Positions 24,585-34,988 of a DNA stretch of 36,689 nucleotides are shown here, in pieces. The stretch lies in the NCBI GenBank assembly GCA_001970855.1, contig LSSN01000904.1, positions 3,288-39,976 on the forward strand, read 5' to 3'. Position 1 is the first letter of the stretch, and the number at the start of each line of letters is the position of its first letter. Under the pieces are notes generated by a model. It was not told where the DNA came from. It did not search any database and worked only from the letters and a program-made list of their open reading frames with translations. Origin of the DNA: Smittium culicis. Taxonomy: Eukaryota; Kickxellomycota; Harpellomycetes; Harpellales; Legeriomycetaceae. Position numbers and translations under genes: made by a program.

Positions 24585-25017
24585 CTAGATATACAGGTAA
24601 ATTATTGGATAATTACTTACAAAATCTTTAAAGATGATAAAAAAAACTTATTCTTTGCTTTTATTTTGCAGGAAATGTAAAAAAATCAGCTGTTTTTTCT
24701 GCATTTTATACTTTAAAAGCTGATTAGGAAAAATTAGACATCAATCCAGTGCATCTTTAGTATTTGATCAACCCAGTAAATAAAACTAAAACTAAAACTA
24801 AAATATATAATAATAAAGTTTATTAAAAATAAAATTTAGAACTTTATTGATCCAGCTACTCATTTTCGAAAAAATATTTCGCATTGCAGTAATAAAAAAG
24901 GACACAACTAGAAAATTATCATTCTAATTTAGCAAGCACTTACTAAAAACTTGATTTGAAGAGTACAAATAGCAGATCTGTAGTAGATCGAATATTATAT
25001 AATAATAGGGATCAGAT
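24585..25017. other. Intergenic or 5' exon region with a hexamer repeat
   Basis: May hold the 5' exons of the minus-strand gene ending at 24408, plus the shared divergent promoter with the HIT gene. A short AAAACT tandem repeat (about four copies) lies at about 24780-24803. Confidence 0.4.
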
Positions 25018-26062
25018 ATGGAGAGACGGAATTATAACAAACCTAAAAAAGACACGAATAATACGAAAATATTCGAGACGAAGTGTATAGTTTGCAAAGA
25101 AAATGAAAAGAAATACAAGTGTAGTGTATGTACAGCGCCATAGTAAGACTGCTTAGTTTTTTATCATTAATTTTACTAATTCAGAAATTCTATTTATAAG
25201 CACCTACTTTTATGACTATTTAGCGATTAATTATTTCTTACAATTGTCTATATAATTTAATACAATACCTATACATTTTTAAATGCATGTTAATTTTCAT
25301 ATATTGATTTTGATCGTTAATCCAGCTGTTCAGTAAAGTGTTACAAAGTACATAAAGGTATGTACTAGTTTATATTATATATATGTATTTGACAAGCTAA
25401 AAGCGGGTAAAAAAAAATTAAATGTACTATTTAGAGAGTAAGTGCGAAAAGGCTGTTCCAGATATCCAAAAAGGTAAAAATGAATTTATAATATTGTATA
25501 TTCACATTAATGAAAAAATAACTGAAATGGAGGAATTGGAGTAGTAATTTAAAAACAAATCTTTAATGAAAAAAAGCGTTATAACTTATCGAATATGTAA
25601 TGTTTTTTTTTACATAAGAGCAAAAAATCTCTAGCGAAACTCTTGAGCTTTTAAATCCAAAAGATTATGACGAAAAGGAACTGCTGCTGAAAGAATCCGA
25701 CTTGATAAAAATAGGTAATATAATGCTAATTTTTATTCTTATTCTAGTATCAAGCAAAATGTCGCTGTAAGAAAAGAAATTAACAAATGTCTAAAGATGC
25801 GTAGCATTTATGAGATTAAATCTAAGAATAGCGTTTTATATAAGTCTAGGTGTATTCAGTGGTTAAACTAATCTAAAATTTTGGGTAAAATTTATACTTA
25901 GATAAAATTGCAAATATCAAAGAGCTATCTAATCGGGATGAAATAAAGCGGATCATTGATGAAATTCTTAGCAGCAACGATCCATTGGAAGTGATAAAAA
26001 CAGCAAGAAATTCTAGTCAAGATTTCGAAGAGTTTGTGTCTATACTCTACAACAAGCGATGA
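25018..26062 (+). CDS. HIT1: HIT-type zinc finger protein, Hit1/ZNHIT3-like
   Basis: Seven exons: 25018-25142, 25326-25357, 25435-25473, 25619-25714, 25748-25766, 25797-25849 and 25902-26062. They total 525 nt and give 174 aa, similar to yeast Hit1 and human ZNHIT3. The zf-HIT ligands are complete: C23-x2-C26, C35-x2-C38, C43, C47, H51 and C56 (KCIVC...YKCSVCTAPYCSVKCYKVHK). The Y42/C43 part is restored only by joining exons 1 and 2 exactly at GT-AG sites. The C-terminal region (about 85-174) is helical and acidic and ends QDFEEFVSILYNKR, as in the Hit1 family. Known family role: with Rsa1/NUFIP, assembly of box C/D snoRNPs in the nucleus. Introns are 183, 77, 145, 33, 30 and 52 nt. The 19-nt exon 5 and the 30-nt intron after it are the least certain junctions. 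Other zf-HIT families cannot be fully excluded. Confidence 0.82.
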
Positions 26063-26520
26063 AGAGAAAGTTATATTAATATTTTGAAGAAACAAAAGGA
26101 GGAAACAATTAATATTCAATATCTTGATGTAATTAGATAATCTTCTTGAACTTTTAGACTCTCTATTTTAGAAAATAGAGAGATTTTAAAATGAGGATCC
26201 CAAGAAATTATATTTTATAATATTTTATCTATTAATAGGAATATTTGAAATGGTTTAGAAATTAAATTTATGTATTAATAGATATTTGAAACGAATATTT
26301 ACGCTTTGATGCAATTATTTTATCTTTTATTTTTAATTATATAACTGCGTTACAAATATAAAACTAGTGGCTATTTGTTTTTTTATGGACAATGAATAAC
26401 TAAGGCTATAGTTGTAATATTTCTAATATCCATGGTGGAAATTACTATTGGCCCATCCAGCCCTGGTACAAACCACTTTTTTTTTACATCGTATAAAATT
26501 TTCTGGTTGGTTTTAATATC
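26063..26520. other. Spacer downstream of the HIT gene
   Basis: A+T-rich with no coding frame. It contains a perfect local dyad tctctattttagaaaataga near 26160, just after the HIT gene, which could fold in the 3' UTR. Confidence 0.4.
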
Positions 26521-26717
26521 TTAACCCTTTCCCGATCAACACTCTTTAAATAATTGAATTTAATGATTCGTTTATGATTTATAAGCAAGTTTATTATTTG
26601 TTTTTAAAATATAATATACCAATATTTCTTAAAGCCTCGGAATTAAAGTATTTTAACTGAACGCTGTTGGCTATATCTGGTGGGTCAAAAATAGTCTACC
26701 GCCCGTGAAAGGGTTAA
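26521..26717 (+). mobile_element. TTAA-flanked MITE-like element, piggyBac-type ends
   Basis: A 189-bp interior is flanked by TTAA at 26521-26524 and 26714-26717. The termini are inverted repeats CCCTTTCCCG (26525-26534) and CCCTTTCACG on the opposite strand (26713-26704), matching at 9 of 10 positions. A TTAA target and a CCC-starting terminal repeat are the hallmarks of piggyBac-family transposons. With no coding capacity this would be a MITE. It shares TCCCGATCAA and GGTGGGTCAA near its ends with the element at 16539-16696. Confidence 0.65.
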
Positions 26718-27037
26718 AAGATGAACAAGCTGTCAGAAATAGAGAAAAATGTGGAATCTTGGATGATGGTTCCATTTTTTCAGTATATGAATGTGCGTTT
26801 GTATGGTAATTATACTCTCCTATTTATGATTTAAGAGACAAAATAAATTATGCAACTGGGATAAGCACTATTTGAAATAAGTGAACTATGTACATATATT
26901 TATAAATAGATTAGCTTGGCCATTTGCTCCTGTGGTTGGCTAGACAAAGAAAATCTTTTTTTATCAGGCCAAAAAATGCTTAAATGACTTTTTATCAAAG
27001 AGATTCTATACTAATCAGCATTTCTTATCATTTACAG
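26718..27037. other. Spacer with a possible small exon
   Basis: Immediately after the MITE a plus-strand open stretch starts with ATG at about 26721 (MNKLSEIEKNVESWMM...) and runs about 28 codons to a GTAATT donor-like site. It is coding-like but not recognised. It could be the 5' end of the broken gene that follows. Confidence 0.3.
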
Positions 27038-27827
27038 CGCAAAAGCAAAAAGTCAAGCTCCATAAGCAACAATACTTTGCTATACGTGTCTTATCCAACG
27101 CGTTACGTTATGGCAATACCTAATGCCACTATAAGAGCTATTTCCATCGGGATTAACTAGACCCACTCAAAAAACTATAGCGGTTGCAGATATAGGCATT
27201 CTACTACTTACCATTTAGACTCGAATGAAGTTTTTAGGCTCAAATTTTTAACTAGCAGCCAAGAAGTTTATAAAAAATAGCTAGTTAAGGTTGATAGGGA
27301 GACTCGTTCGGCCTATCAGCACAATATATAGACTTTTCTTAGCCACTTATCAGAAAAATACGAATCCCATTATTGAACTGTCCAATGAAATATTGATTTT
27401 CCCGCAGATCCAGTACAATTATCCAATAGGTAATTGAGAGGTGGATCTACGAAATTATTGGTCCACATGTCTATACGAATAACAGCATTTACTCCTCAAC
27501 GCTATAAATATCCGCCAATAGTCACCTCCCAGCAAATGAAAAAAAGTACGCTTAGCAGTAGAATAAAGGATGCCCTCATTTCTTGGTTTTAGGTGTTCTT
27601 TTGCTGGAGTAGGCGAGGGCTCTAATTGGCTCGGCGTTAAACAGCCTGAGCTTTATTTCTATGCTGTCTCGCAAGGAATAGGCTTTGAGCTTAAACGGTG
27701 CCAAAAGAAAGAGTATATTTTTTTACTTGACATGGAAGTCGAAAGAAAGAGCAAGCAGCATACGAATTGTGTAGTCATCAAAGCATGGAAGGGAAGGCTG
27801 ACGTTTTTACATGTATCTAATTTTTAG
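27038..27827 (+). pseudogene. Broken coding-like region, family not recognised
   Basis: One plus-strand frame from 27038, right after a TTTACAG acceptor-like site, runs 185 codons to 27592 with only seven stops counting the last, far fewer than expected in this A+T-rich DNA. It contains coding-like pieces such as RYVMAIPNATIRAISIGI, LDSNEVFRLKFLTSSQEV and RYKYPPIVTSQQMKKSTL. At 27570 an intact 85-codon ORF begins in another frame (MPSFLGFRCSFAGVGEGSNW...). Together this looks like an old gene or transposon fragment broken by stops and at least one frameshift. An intron-rich functional gene is less likely. No domain is identified. Confidence 0.35.
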
Positions 27828-28230
27828 GCTCTGGACTTTTATATAAATAGCTAAAGCCATATTACGGTTACTCCGCTTTTATCAGTCGCATTTATTACTA
27901 CTCTTTCCTTGCTTACTATTTCCGTGTTTTATATTTCTTGATAAAGTTTGTACAAACCATAAGAACTTGTTTCCTTTCTCGCTTTATCTCATATATTCAG
28001 CACCAAGTATACTAACCACTCTCACTCACAAACAACTCCCCTTTTATACTATACTTTTCCTCACACATTCTCTTGGTTTTTACTGTAGCTGCTCAGTAAA
28101 GCATTCTCTTATTTCATTTCAAACTTATCCCCCTTTTAGTATAGTATTCAAGTGCATATAAACCTTTCCTCTTTCTTTTATACGAAAATATCTATAAAAC
28201 ACACCTCAATACCTTGACTCATACATTAAT
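27828..28230 (+). promoter_or_regulatory. Upstream region of the LHS1-like gene
   Basis: About 400 bp that is pyrimidine-rich on the plus strand, especially 27890-28200, with A+T-rich TATA-like stretches at about 27840-27846 and 28155-28160. I see no confident unfolded-protein-response element. The core promoter probably lies within the last 150 bp before the ATG. Confidence 0.35.
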
Positions 28231-31200
28231 ATGAAGTTCTCAAGCACATTCGCATCCACTTTCTTTGTTCTCTTCTGCTGCTATTTAGGCGTTGAGCCTG
28301 CCGTCTTAGGTATCGATTATGGTGCCGATACTTTCAAAGTTGCCTTAGCTAACCCTGGAAGACCCATGGATATCGTCCTCAACCGTGATTCAAAAAGAAA
28401 AACCCCCTCTGTCCTCTACATCAAGGGCTATGAACGCCTTTTCGGCTCTGACGCCGTTTCCGTTTCTGCAAAACGCCCCGAGAACACTATCTTTGAAGCT
28501 AAAACTATCCTAGGTGTTAGCTACGACGACAAAATCGCCGATTCTTACCGCAGAAAATACGGTCACAAAATGTTGAGAACTGGTGACGGTTCCATTGTTT
28601 TCGACTTGGGTCTGAAAGATAACAGATATCTCTCCGTCCAAGACATCGTCGCAATGCAGCTCAGACACGCCCTCGAACTTGTCAAGGAATCCGAAAAAAT
28701 TAATGCCAAAGACGCCATAGTTTCCGTAAGTGCTCTTCCTACCTTCCACCACCAATAAACACTTTTTAGTATTTTATATACGCAAATGTATCCCGCACCT
28801 CCATTATTTTTTGTAAAAAAATTTTGCTCTTCGCTTTTTATAGATACCTTCTCACTTTGGCCAATTTGAAAGACAAGCAATGAAAGACGCAATCGAAATT
28901 TCTGGTGTCAACCCTCTTGGTTTAATCAATGACGGTAGCTCAGGTATGTCCCCAACCTCATCATATTTACAATAATTCCTTTATTTTAAAAAAATTTGAT
29001 CCAATATACTACGCTTTCTTTATAACTCTGCTTATTTATTTGTATTATAAATGTCCATAACCTTCTAAACCCTTAATTTTTTTCATCTATTACTTTATCT
29101 TTAGTTGCCCTAAACTATGCTATGGGCAAAGAATTCGCTGCTGATCCTGTCACTCACATGTTTGTTGACATGGGTGCTGCCAGCACTGTCGTCACTGTTG
29201 CCCAATTCAAATCCAAGCTCACAAAAGTTAAAGGTGTCTCTAAAAACGTTACTGTCGTTGATAACATCGGTTACGCTAGTGATGAAACACTCGGAGGATC
29301 AGAAATGGACAACCGTCTTCGTGAATTTATAATAAGCAAGTTCGAAGCCGCTAACAAAGATGAAATGAAAAAATCTGTAAGAGATAACAAACGCGCCATG
29401 GCTAGAGCCCTTAAAGAAGCTAACAGAATTAAAACTATCCTCACTGTCAACTCTGAAGTACATGCCAACCTTGAATCTTTGCATGAAGATATTGATTTCA
29501 GCTTAAAGGTAACTAAAGCTGAATTTGAAAAACTAATTGATGATTTGGCTTCCCATTTTGCAAACACCATCGAAAAATCACTTAAGCTCACTAAAATGAG
29601 CAAGGATGCTATTTCCTCTGTCGTTATTGCTGGTGGTGGATCAAGAGTCCCTTACATGATTCAAAAACTTTCTGACATCTTTGGAAAAGATAAAATCTCC
29701 CGCAACATCAATGCTGACGAAGCCGGTGTAATTGGTTCCGTTTTTAGAGCCGCTGGAATGAGCAGCCAATTCAGAGTTAAAGATATCCGCCTACGTGATT
29801 CTTACGGTTACGCAATTCAAGCTTCTTACGAGGAAGAATCCTCAGGTTTGTTTGGAAAGTCCTCCCCTGTAAAAAACTTAATCTTACCTAAATTCTCAAC
29901 CATCGGCGTTAAAAGAATCCTATCAACTACAAGAAAAACTGATTTCACCATTGATTTCGAATCAGAAACTGAAGATGGCTTCGAGCTATTCGCCACCGCC
30001 TCGATCTCTGGAGTTCCTGATGCCATTAAAAAGAATGATGAATCGTTGGTACTCAACCCAAAACCTGAAATCGAAGTTTCCTATACCCTCAACAAGTTTG
30101 GTATCTTTGAAGTTACTGGCGCTAATGCTGTATTTAATATGACCAACACCGCTTACCCTGAATATTTGGAAGACTTGAAGAAATGGAACAAAGAACAAGC
30201 TGACATTATTAAAGCTTCTAAATCCGCCAAAGAAGCATCTAAATCAAGCAGCTCTGAATCTGGATCATCAGCAGATTCTGCCTCTGAATCTTCTGCTGAA
30301 TCAGAAGCTGAAACTCCTAAAGATAGCAAAACCAAGGTGCCTAAATCTCGTCCAATGCCTACCGAGCAAAAAGAATTCATCACTAAACGCATTCCTTTGA
30401 GAGTTAGATACACTCTAACAAAATCTAATGCATTAACTAGCTCTGATATTAAATCTTCAACCAACATCATTAAAAGAATCGAAATCTCAGAGGAAAACTC
30501 GCGCATTTTGTCCACTGCCAAAAATAATTTAGAATCTTTCATTTATAAGCTCAAATACTTTGTTGAAGAAGACGCTGCTATTGAAGTAACAAACGAAATT
30601 CAAAGAAAAGAAATTTTGGCAGCTTCTTCTGAAGCCGCAGAATGGCTTGAAAACAACTCTGAGCTTGAAAAACCTACTTTATTCGACGAACAAAGAAAAA
30701 AACTCGAATTTGTATATAACCCAGTTGCTGAAAGAATGAATTATTACAAATCAATTTCCACCAAGATGGACGATATTACTGAATTCAAGAGACAACTATC
30801 TGACACTGAAAATAGCTTAGTTGAATTCACTGGCGATAATCCTAAATGGTTCAACAAAGAAACTACTGATCCTAAATTTATCCCAGAAATCGATGATATT
30901 GAAAAATTAAGAACTGAGCTTACCGAAAAGGTCGAGAAAGTCGATGACTTTGTTTCTTTCTTCCAAAAAACAATTGATAATGCTGACAAATCGATTAATC
31001 CAGAAATTCCTCTTACCGAGTTTGACAAAGTAATTGAAGCCGCCAAAGGACCAATGACTAAATTGCAAAACAAATTTTTAAATTTGATTGTCAAGATTCA
31101 AACCGCAAAAGATGACCTAGAAAGTCTATCCTCTAAGTCTGCTTCCTCTGAATCCTCTTCCTCTGAATCCCCATCTGCTGAAGTCGAATCAAGCGCCTCT

Positions 31201-31281
31201 GAATCTTTAGATGCTGATACTGATGCTGACGATGAACAAAAATCTCCAGAAGCTGGTGATAATGTACACGATGAATTATAA
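28231..31281 (+). CDS. LHS1: ER-lumenal Hsp70-like chaperone, Lhs1/GRP170 (HYOU1) family
   Basis: Three exons: 28231-28725, 28844-28943 and 29105-31281 (introns 118 and 161 nt), giving 923 aa. Yeast Lhs1 has about 880 and human HYOU1 about 1000. A hydrophobic signal peptide (about 1-24) precedes the first phosphate-binding motif GIDYGADTFKVAL (27-39), which has the divergent form typical of this family. Other ATPase motifs are LINDGSSVALNYA, MFVDMGAASTVVTV and the adenosine motif VVIAGGGSRVPYM (about 371-383). A Ser/Glu-rich acidic insert at about 565-605 lies in the substrate-binding beta region, as in GRP170 proteins. A helical C-terminal domain and an acidic Ser-rich tail follow. The last four residues are HDEL, the fungal ER-retrieval signal. 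Known role: nucleotide exchange factor for BiP/Kar2 and holdase in ER protein import and folding. Codon use is richer in C than in neighbouring genes, consistent with high expression. Confidence 0.95.
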
Positions 31282-31649
31282 ATATACACTTAACTTATCT
31301 GTTTACAAAAAAAAAAAAGTGTGTTCAAAGCATTTTAAAAAAAACCAAAATTTCATTATTATATATCCAAGTTTTTCTTCTACCTATACAGTATTTTTGT
31401 TATACAAATTCCTTTCTGCTTTTTCTATAAAAATAAAACTATCTTTAAAAATTCAATTTTTAAAACTTTATGCTCTATCTAATAATTCATCAATTTTCCA
31501 AGATAATTTTTTTTCGAGTATAAATTTCTTGATTTTCACATTTATAAATCTATTGGAATTTCATTAAAGGTATACAAATTAATTTCATATTGTTTATATA
31601 ATATGCAAAAAAGCGATGATGACACTAGTAATAGCGGATGAAAATATTA
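31282..31649. other. Spacer downstream of the LHS1-like gene
   Basis: A+T-rich 3' UTR-like sequence. An overlapping open frame here reads as A+T-driven hydrophobic noise. No other signal. Confidence 0.45.
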
Positions 31650-31924
31650 ATGAATAATCAAACTCCCTTGTATCAATGTACAATCGTTTTTTGTGAGCTG
31701 CTAGAGAATAGCGAAAGAGATTATTCAGGTGCATTATTTTTCTATTAATATTTTGGCCTTTTAAAAATAAAATAGAAAACTTTGTTATAGCAATATATTT
31801 CGAGCTACCCCGATTGTTGGTGGTTGGAAGTATGAATGGATTACCAAAGTCTCTTGAACCAATCCTCAGTGGGTATAGAAGTAGCTATAGTGGCAGAGAA
31901 GAGCTGAGTAATGAAATGTTTTAG
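31650..31924 (+). CDS. Small two-exon ORF resembling the start of a dynamin G domain
   Basis: Exons 31650-31728 and 31791-31924, joined across a 62-nt GTGCAT...TATAG intron, give 70 aa ending in TAG. The central part, ELPRLLVVGSMNGLPKS followed by LEPILSG, lines up with the dynamin-family P-loop region, whose general form is LP.I.VVG..SSGKSSVLE..VG. The P-loop itself is broken: the usual GxxxxGKS reads G-S-M-N-G-L-P-K-S, with two residues between Gly and Lys. The rest of the GTPase is absent and the P450 gene follows on the other strand, so this is probably a degenerate fragment rather than a working GTPase. A chance resemblance remains possible. Confidence 0.35.
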
Positions 31925-32030
31925 AAAAATTATAATTTTATTTGAAACTTTAGTATATTGCTTTCATTGCTAAATTGTTATAAATTAAATTTTGGTTCAA
32001 AAAAAGAAAAAAAAAAGGAAGGGCGGAGGA

Positions 32031-34055
32031 TCAATAGATGCGCTTTTTAATGATGATGTTGCAGTCAGTATCCGGATATGCGGGTGGTCTTGAAGCGAAA
32101 GTTATATCTTTTGGGAGGAGGGGCTTGTTGCTTCCATTTGGATCCAAGATATTTGGTCCGAATTTCGAGTTAGCAGGCAACTCAATGTCGAAATTTTTGA
32201 GCATGTTTGGAATAATTAGGAAAATTTCTATCCAAGCAAGGCTATAAATATATTAATAAAATTATAGATAGGGTTAGATTATTTTAGCAACCAAGAAATT
32301 AAAAAAAAAAAAAAAACAGTAGAACAAATGAATAAAAAAAATCTGATGGTTTATAATGATTAAAATCGTTTATAATGAATGAAGGTAAAGCTTACTTTCT
32401 GCCTGGACATATTCTAACACCAGTTGAAAAAGCAACTATTTCTTTTTTAAGTTCATCGCCTTTAGGGCCAATAAATCTGTCGGGGTTAAAAGACCTTGGG
32501 TTTTCCCAAACTTCAGTGTCGTTGTGAGTTCCTGGAATAAATGCTGCGACTTCGATGTCTTGAGGTATGCTGTATCCCAATATGTCAGCGCCGCCCTTAG
32601 GAACACTTCTAAACAAGCTGCCGCCAATAGAGCCGACAATTCTAAGCACTTCGTAAACCGTTGCAATAAAGTAAGGAAGCTTTTCTCTTGCATCCTGTGA
32701 AGTGATCTTGTAGTCTTTATTAGGGAAATTGACTCTAATTTCATCCAAGACTTTTTTGTAAACATTAGGGTATAACATATAGTAAACTGTAAGCCAAGTC
32801 ATGGTAATGCTGGTAGTGTCAACTCCAGCAACAATCATTGTAACCATTTCGGCTATAACCTCATCATCCGATAATGGCTTATTGTTTGATGTGTTGATAG
32901 CAGCCAAGTACATTTGCAGAATATCAACTCTTTCATTGTCGAATTTATTGTTTTCAATCAGCTCTCTGCGCTGCTTGATTGAGTCGAGGCAATAATTTCT
33001 GAGCTTTCTTTCCTCTCTCGATAGTGCAGGAATAAGTCCTTGAATCAGCTTTAGAGCAGGGAAAGTTTTGAACTAAATAAAAAAAAAAGAATTAGGTCAG
33101 GCATAGTACTTGAAGCTATTAGTGAATAGGCTTAAGCGAACTGTATGCTCGTTTTAAATACAAAATGTTATTATCTTACAATGATTGTATTCCTTGCTGC
33201 TACATTAACCCAATGAATTATATCGTGGCCATTATTTTTAACTGCATCGAAACTTTTTCCAAATGCCAGCTCGCCAATAACATCTGCAGCAACATTTTGG
33301 TAAAACTTGAAGTAATTAAACTCTGCAACCCCGTTTCCTTCTTCAATGATCTGGTTGAACTTTGCTTCAACGTTAGTGACGCATAAGTTTATCAATAATA
33401 AATCGACTGTATCTAGCCCTGTTTGACTGAATGCAGGACCTACTTGTCTTCTCTAATTTTTAAAAAAAGGGGGGTGGGGTAGATAGTAGTGACTGCTTGA
33501 TAGAGTTTAAGAATAGATAAAAAGAATACGTAAGGGTGAAAAGAGGAGTTACTCTCATTCTATTGAAATCTTCGTCTCTGGTAGAGAAAATACTTTGGTG
33601 AACATTCATAAAACCATCGTAGATATCAGTTTTTCTGTATTTGTATGACGCCATAATTTTTTTAAATTCCATAGTACTTGATATAGAAAGTGCATTTGGT
33701 GTTATTCTGACTATTGGGCCATAGCTATCGTGTAGAGATTGCAAATATCTGGTCATTTCACCTTTCATAATAACAATCATGAAAGGCGATCCAGACAAGC
33801 GGGCATACCATGGTCCAGGAATTTTTCTTAGCGGATCAATAAAAAAGTAGTACAAAGCCTAAAGGTATATTCATATATGATTAGTTACAAGGGCTAGATT
33901 TTTTTTTTATAAAAATTAATCTGTTAAATAAAAACAAACCGCCTTACTTTGCATGCTCCATAGGCACATAAAATAGAGTAAATATATTTTTTGCTGAAAA
34001 GACTCTTTAAAAAATTAGAGCTGGATAAATCAGAGAGTTTAAGGAGACTTTCCAT
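32031..34055 (-). CDS. Cytochrome P450 monooxygenase
   Basis: Five exons: 34055-33948, 33858-33553, 33452-33180, 33072-32396 and 32241-32031 (introns 89, 100, 107 and 154 nt). Together they make 1575 nt and 524 aa, a normal length for a microsomal P450. A hydrophobic anchor (about 24-44) is followed by the proline-rich hinge KIPGPW. The I-helix motif is AGVDTT (311-316), the K-helix ExxR is EVLR (370-373), the PERF-type motif is PDRF (426-429), and the heme loop is FSTGVRICPGR with ligand Cys451. The last intron splits the codon right after this loop, and the downstream exon continues NLAWIEIFLIIPNML as expected for helix L. All catalytic features are intact. The sequence looks like the fungal benzoate-hydroxylase-like/CYP3-clan type, but substrate and CYP family cannot be assigned from the window. 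Expected in the ER membrane, with an NADPH-P450 reductase partner encoded elsewhere. Confidence 0.93.
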
Positions 34056-34550
34056 AATTGCGATTTAATAGCTTAACGATCAAAAAGTAAACCGAAATAC
34101 TTTGCGTTCAAAAAAGTGATAATAATTCCGTTGCATTTTAAGGGAATATATACCGACGCTAAGTAAGTATTATGAATAATAAAATACCTCGGGCACAGTA
34201 TCTTTAAATCTTGGGACCAACTATTTACAAATAAATAGGATGTTTTTTTTCCCCAAAAATTCATCTTTAACCACTTTCGTAAAATCTGCTGGAAAAAAAA
34301 AAAACAATCACAAAGATTTTTAATTATGGAAGATTTTTTTGAGTAGAGTAGCTTTTTAAATTAAACTCTTTTAGAAAATGATATCACATTCAGCGACTAA
34401 TAAACCCAAAATCTTTATTTAGTTCGCATTACCAAATAAAATTTAGTATAAAATTTCGTTCCATCTCTCCATAGCTTCTTCCTTATGAGGGCAATCTTAG
34501 GAGAAGAAGAACTTTTTTTCTTAAAAATTAGATTTGCTTGTATGAATTAG
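34056..34550. other. Upstream region of the P450 gene
   Basis: A 63-codon minus-strand frame (34073-34264) ends just upstream of the P450 start, but it is A+T-driven and has no counterpart in P450 proteins. I treat the region as the P450 promoter plus spacer. Confidence 0.4.
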
Positions 34551-34988
34551 GTAAAGGAAAATGGCTGTATCAGGAAACTATTCAATGATATTATCCAAAA
34601 AAAATTTAAAAGTAAAACTCAAGATGAACAGGAAAAACAGGAAAGGAAAAGTTCCGCTTCTGAAAATAATCTTCCATATACATTTTTACCTCATTATTAC
34701 AAGCTCATTTGTATCCACAATTACTAGTTTCGAATGCTAAAATATAATTTTTAATCTACTATGTGGTCATGCTGGTTACAGCCCTTTCCCGTCCAAAAAT
34801 TTTTGCAAAATGAAAAAATAAAGTCCTCGCACTAAGTAAAAAAATACTTAATATTATTGGCTTTATTATATAAGCTTTATGTAATTATCAATCAACATTA
34901 TAGAAAATGATGAAATACGAAGGAAATTGTTTACAGAAACCCTGACCAGACTTATTCAGGCCTAAAACTACAAAAAATACAGTGGTAA
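34551..34988 (+). pseudogene. Broken coding-like frame, family not recognised
   Basis: A single plus-strand frame of 146 codons beginning after an AATTAG acceptor-like site at 34550. It is interrupted by stops at 34725, 34749, 34833 and about 34908-34913, and ends at 34986. The first 58 codons are strongly coding-like (KTQDEQEKQERKSSASENNL, LPYTFLPHYYKLICIHNY). Later parts include STMWSCWLQPFPVQKFLQ and YRNPDQTYSGLKLQKIQW. This low stop density is unusual for such A+T-rich DNA and suggests a decayed gene or transposon. No family is recognised. Confidence 0.3.

Noticed and set aside
24780..24803. AAAACT hexamer run as an interstitial telomere
   Set aside because: Only about four copies, A-rich, and lacking the G-rich strand typical of telomeric repeats.
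34073..34264. 63-codon frame upstream of the P450 as a first exon
   Set aside because: The P450 already has an in-frame ATG at 34055 followed by a membrane anchor. This frame adds no P450-like sequence.
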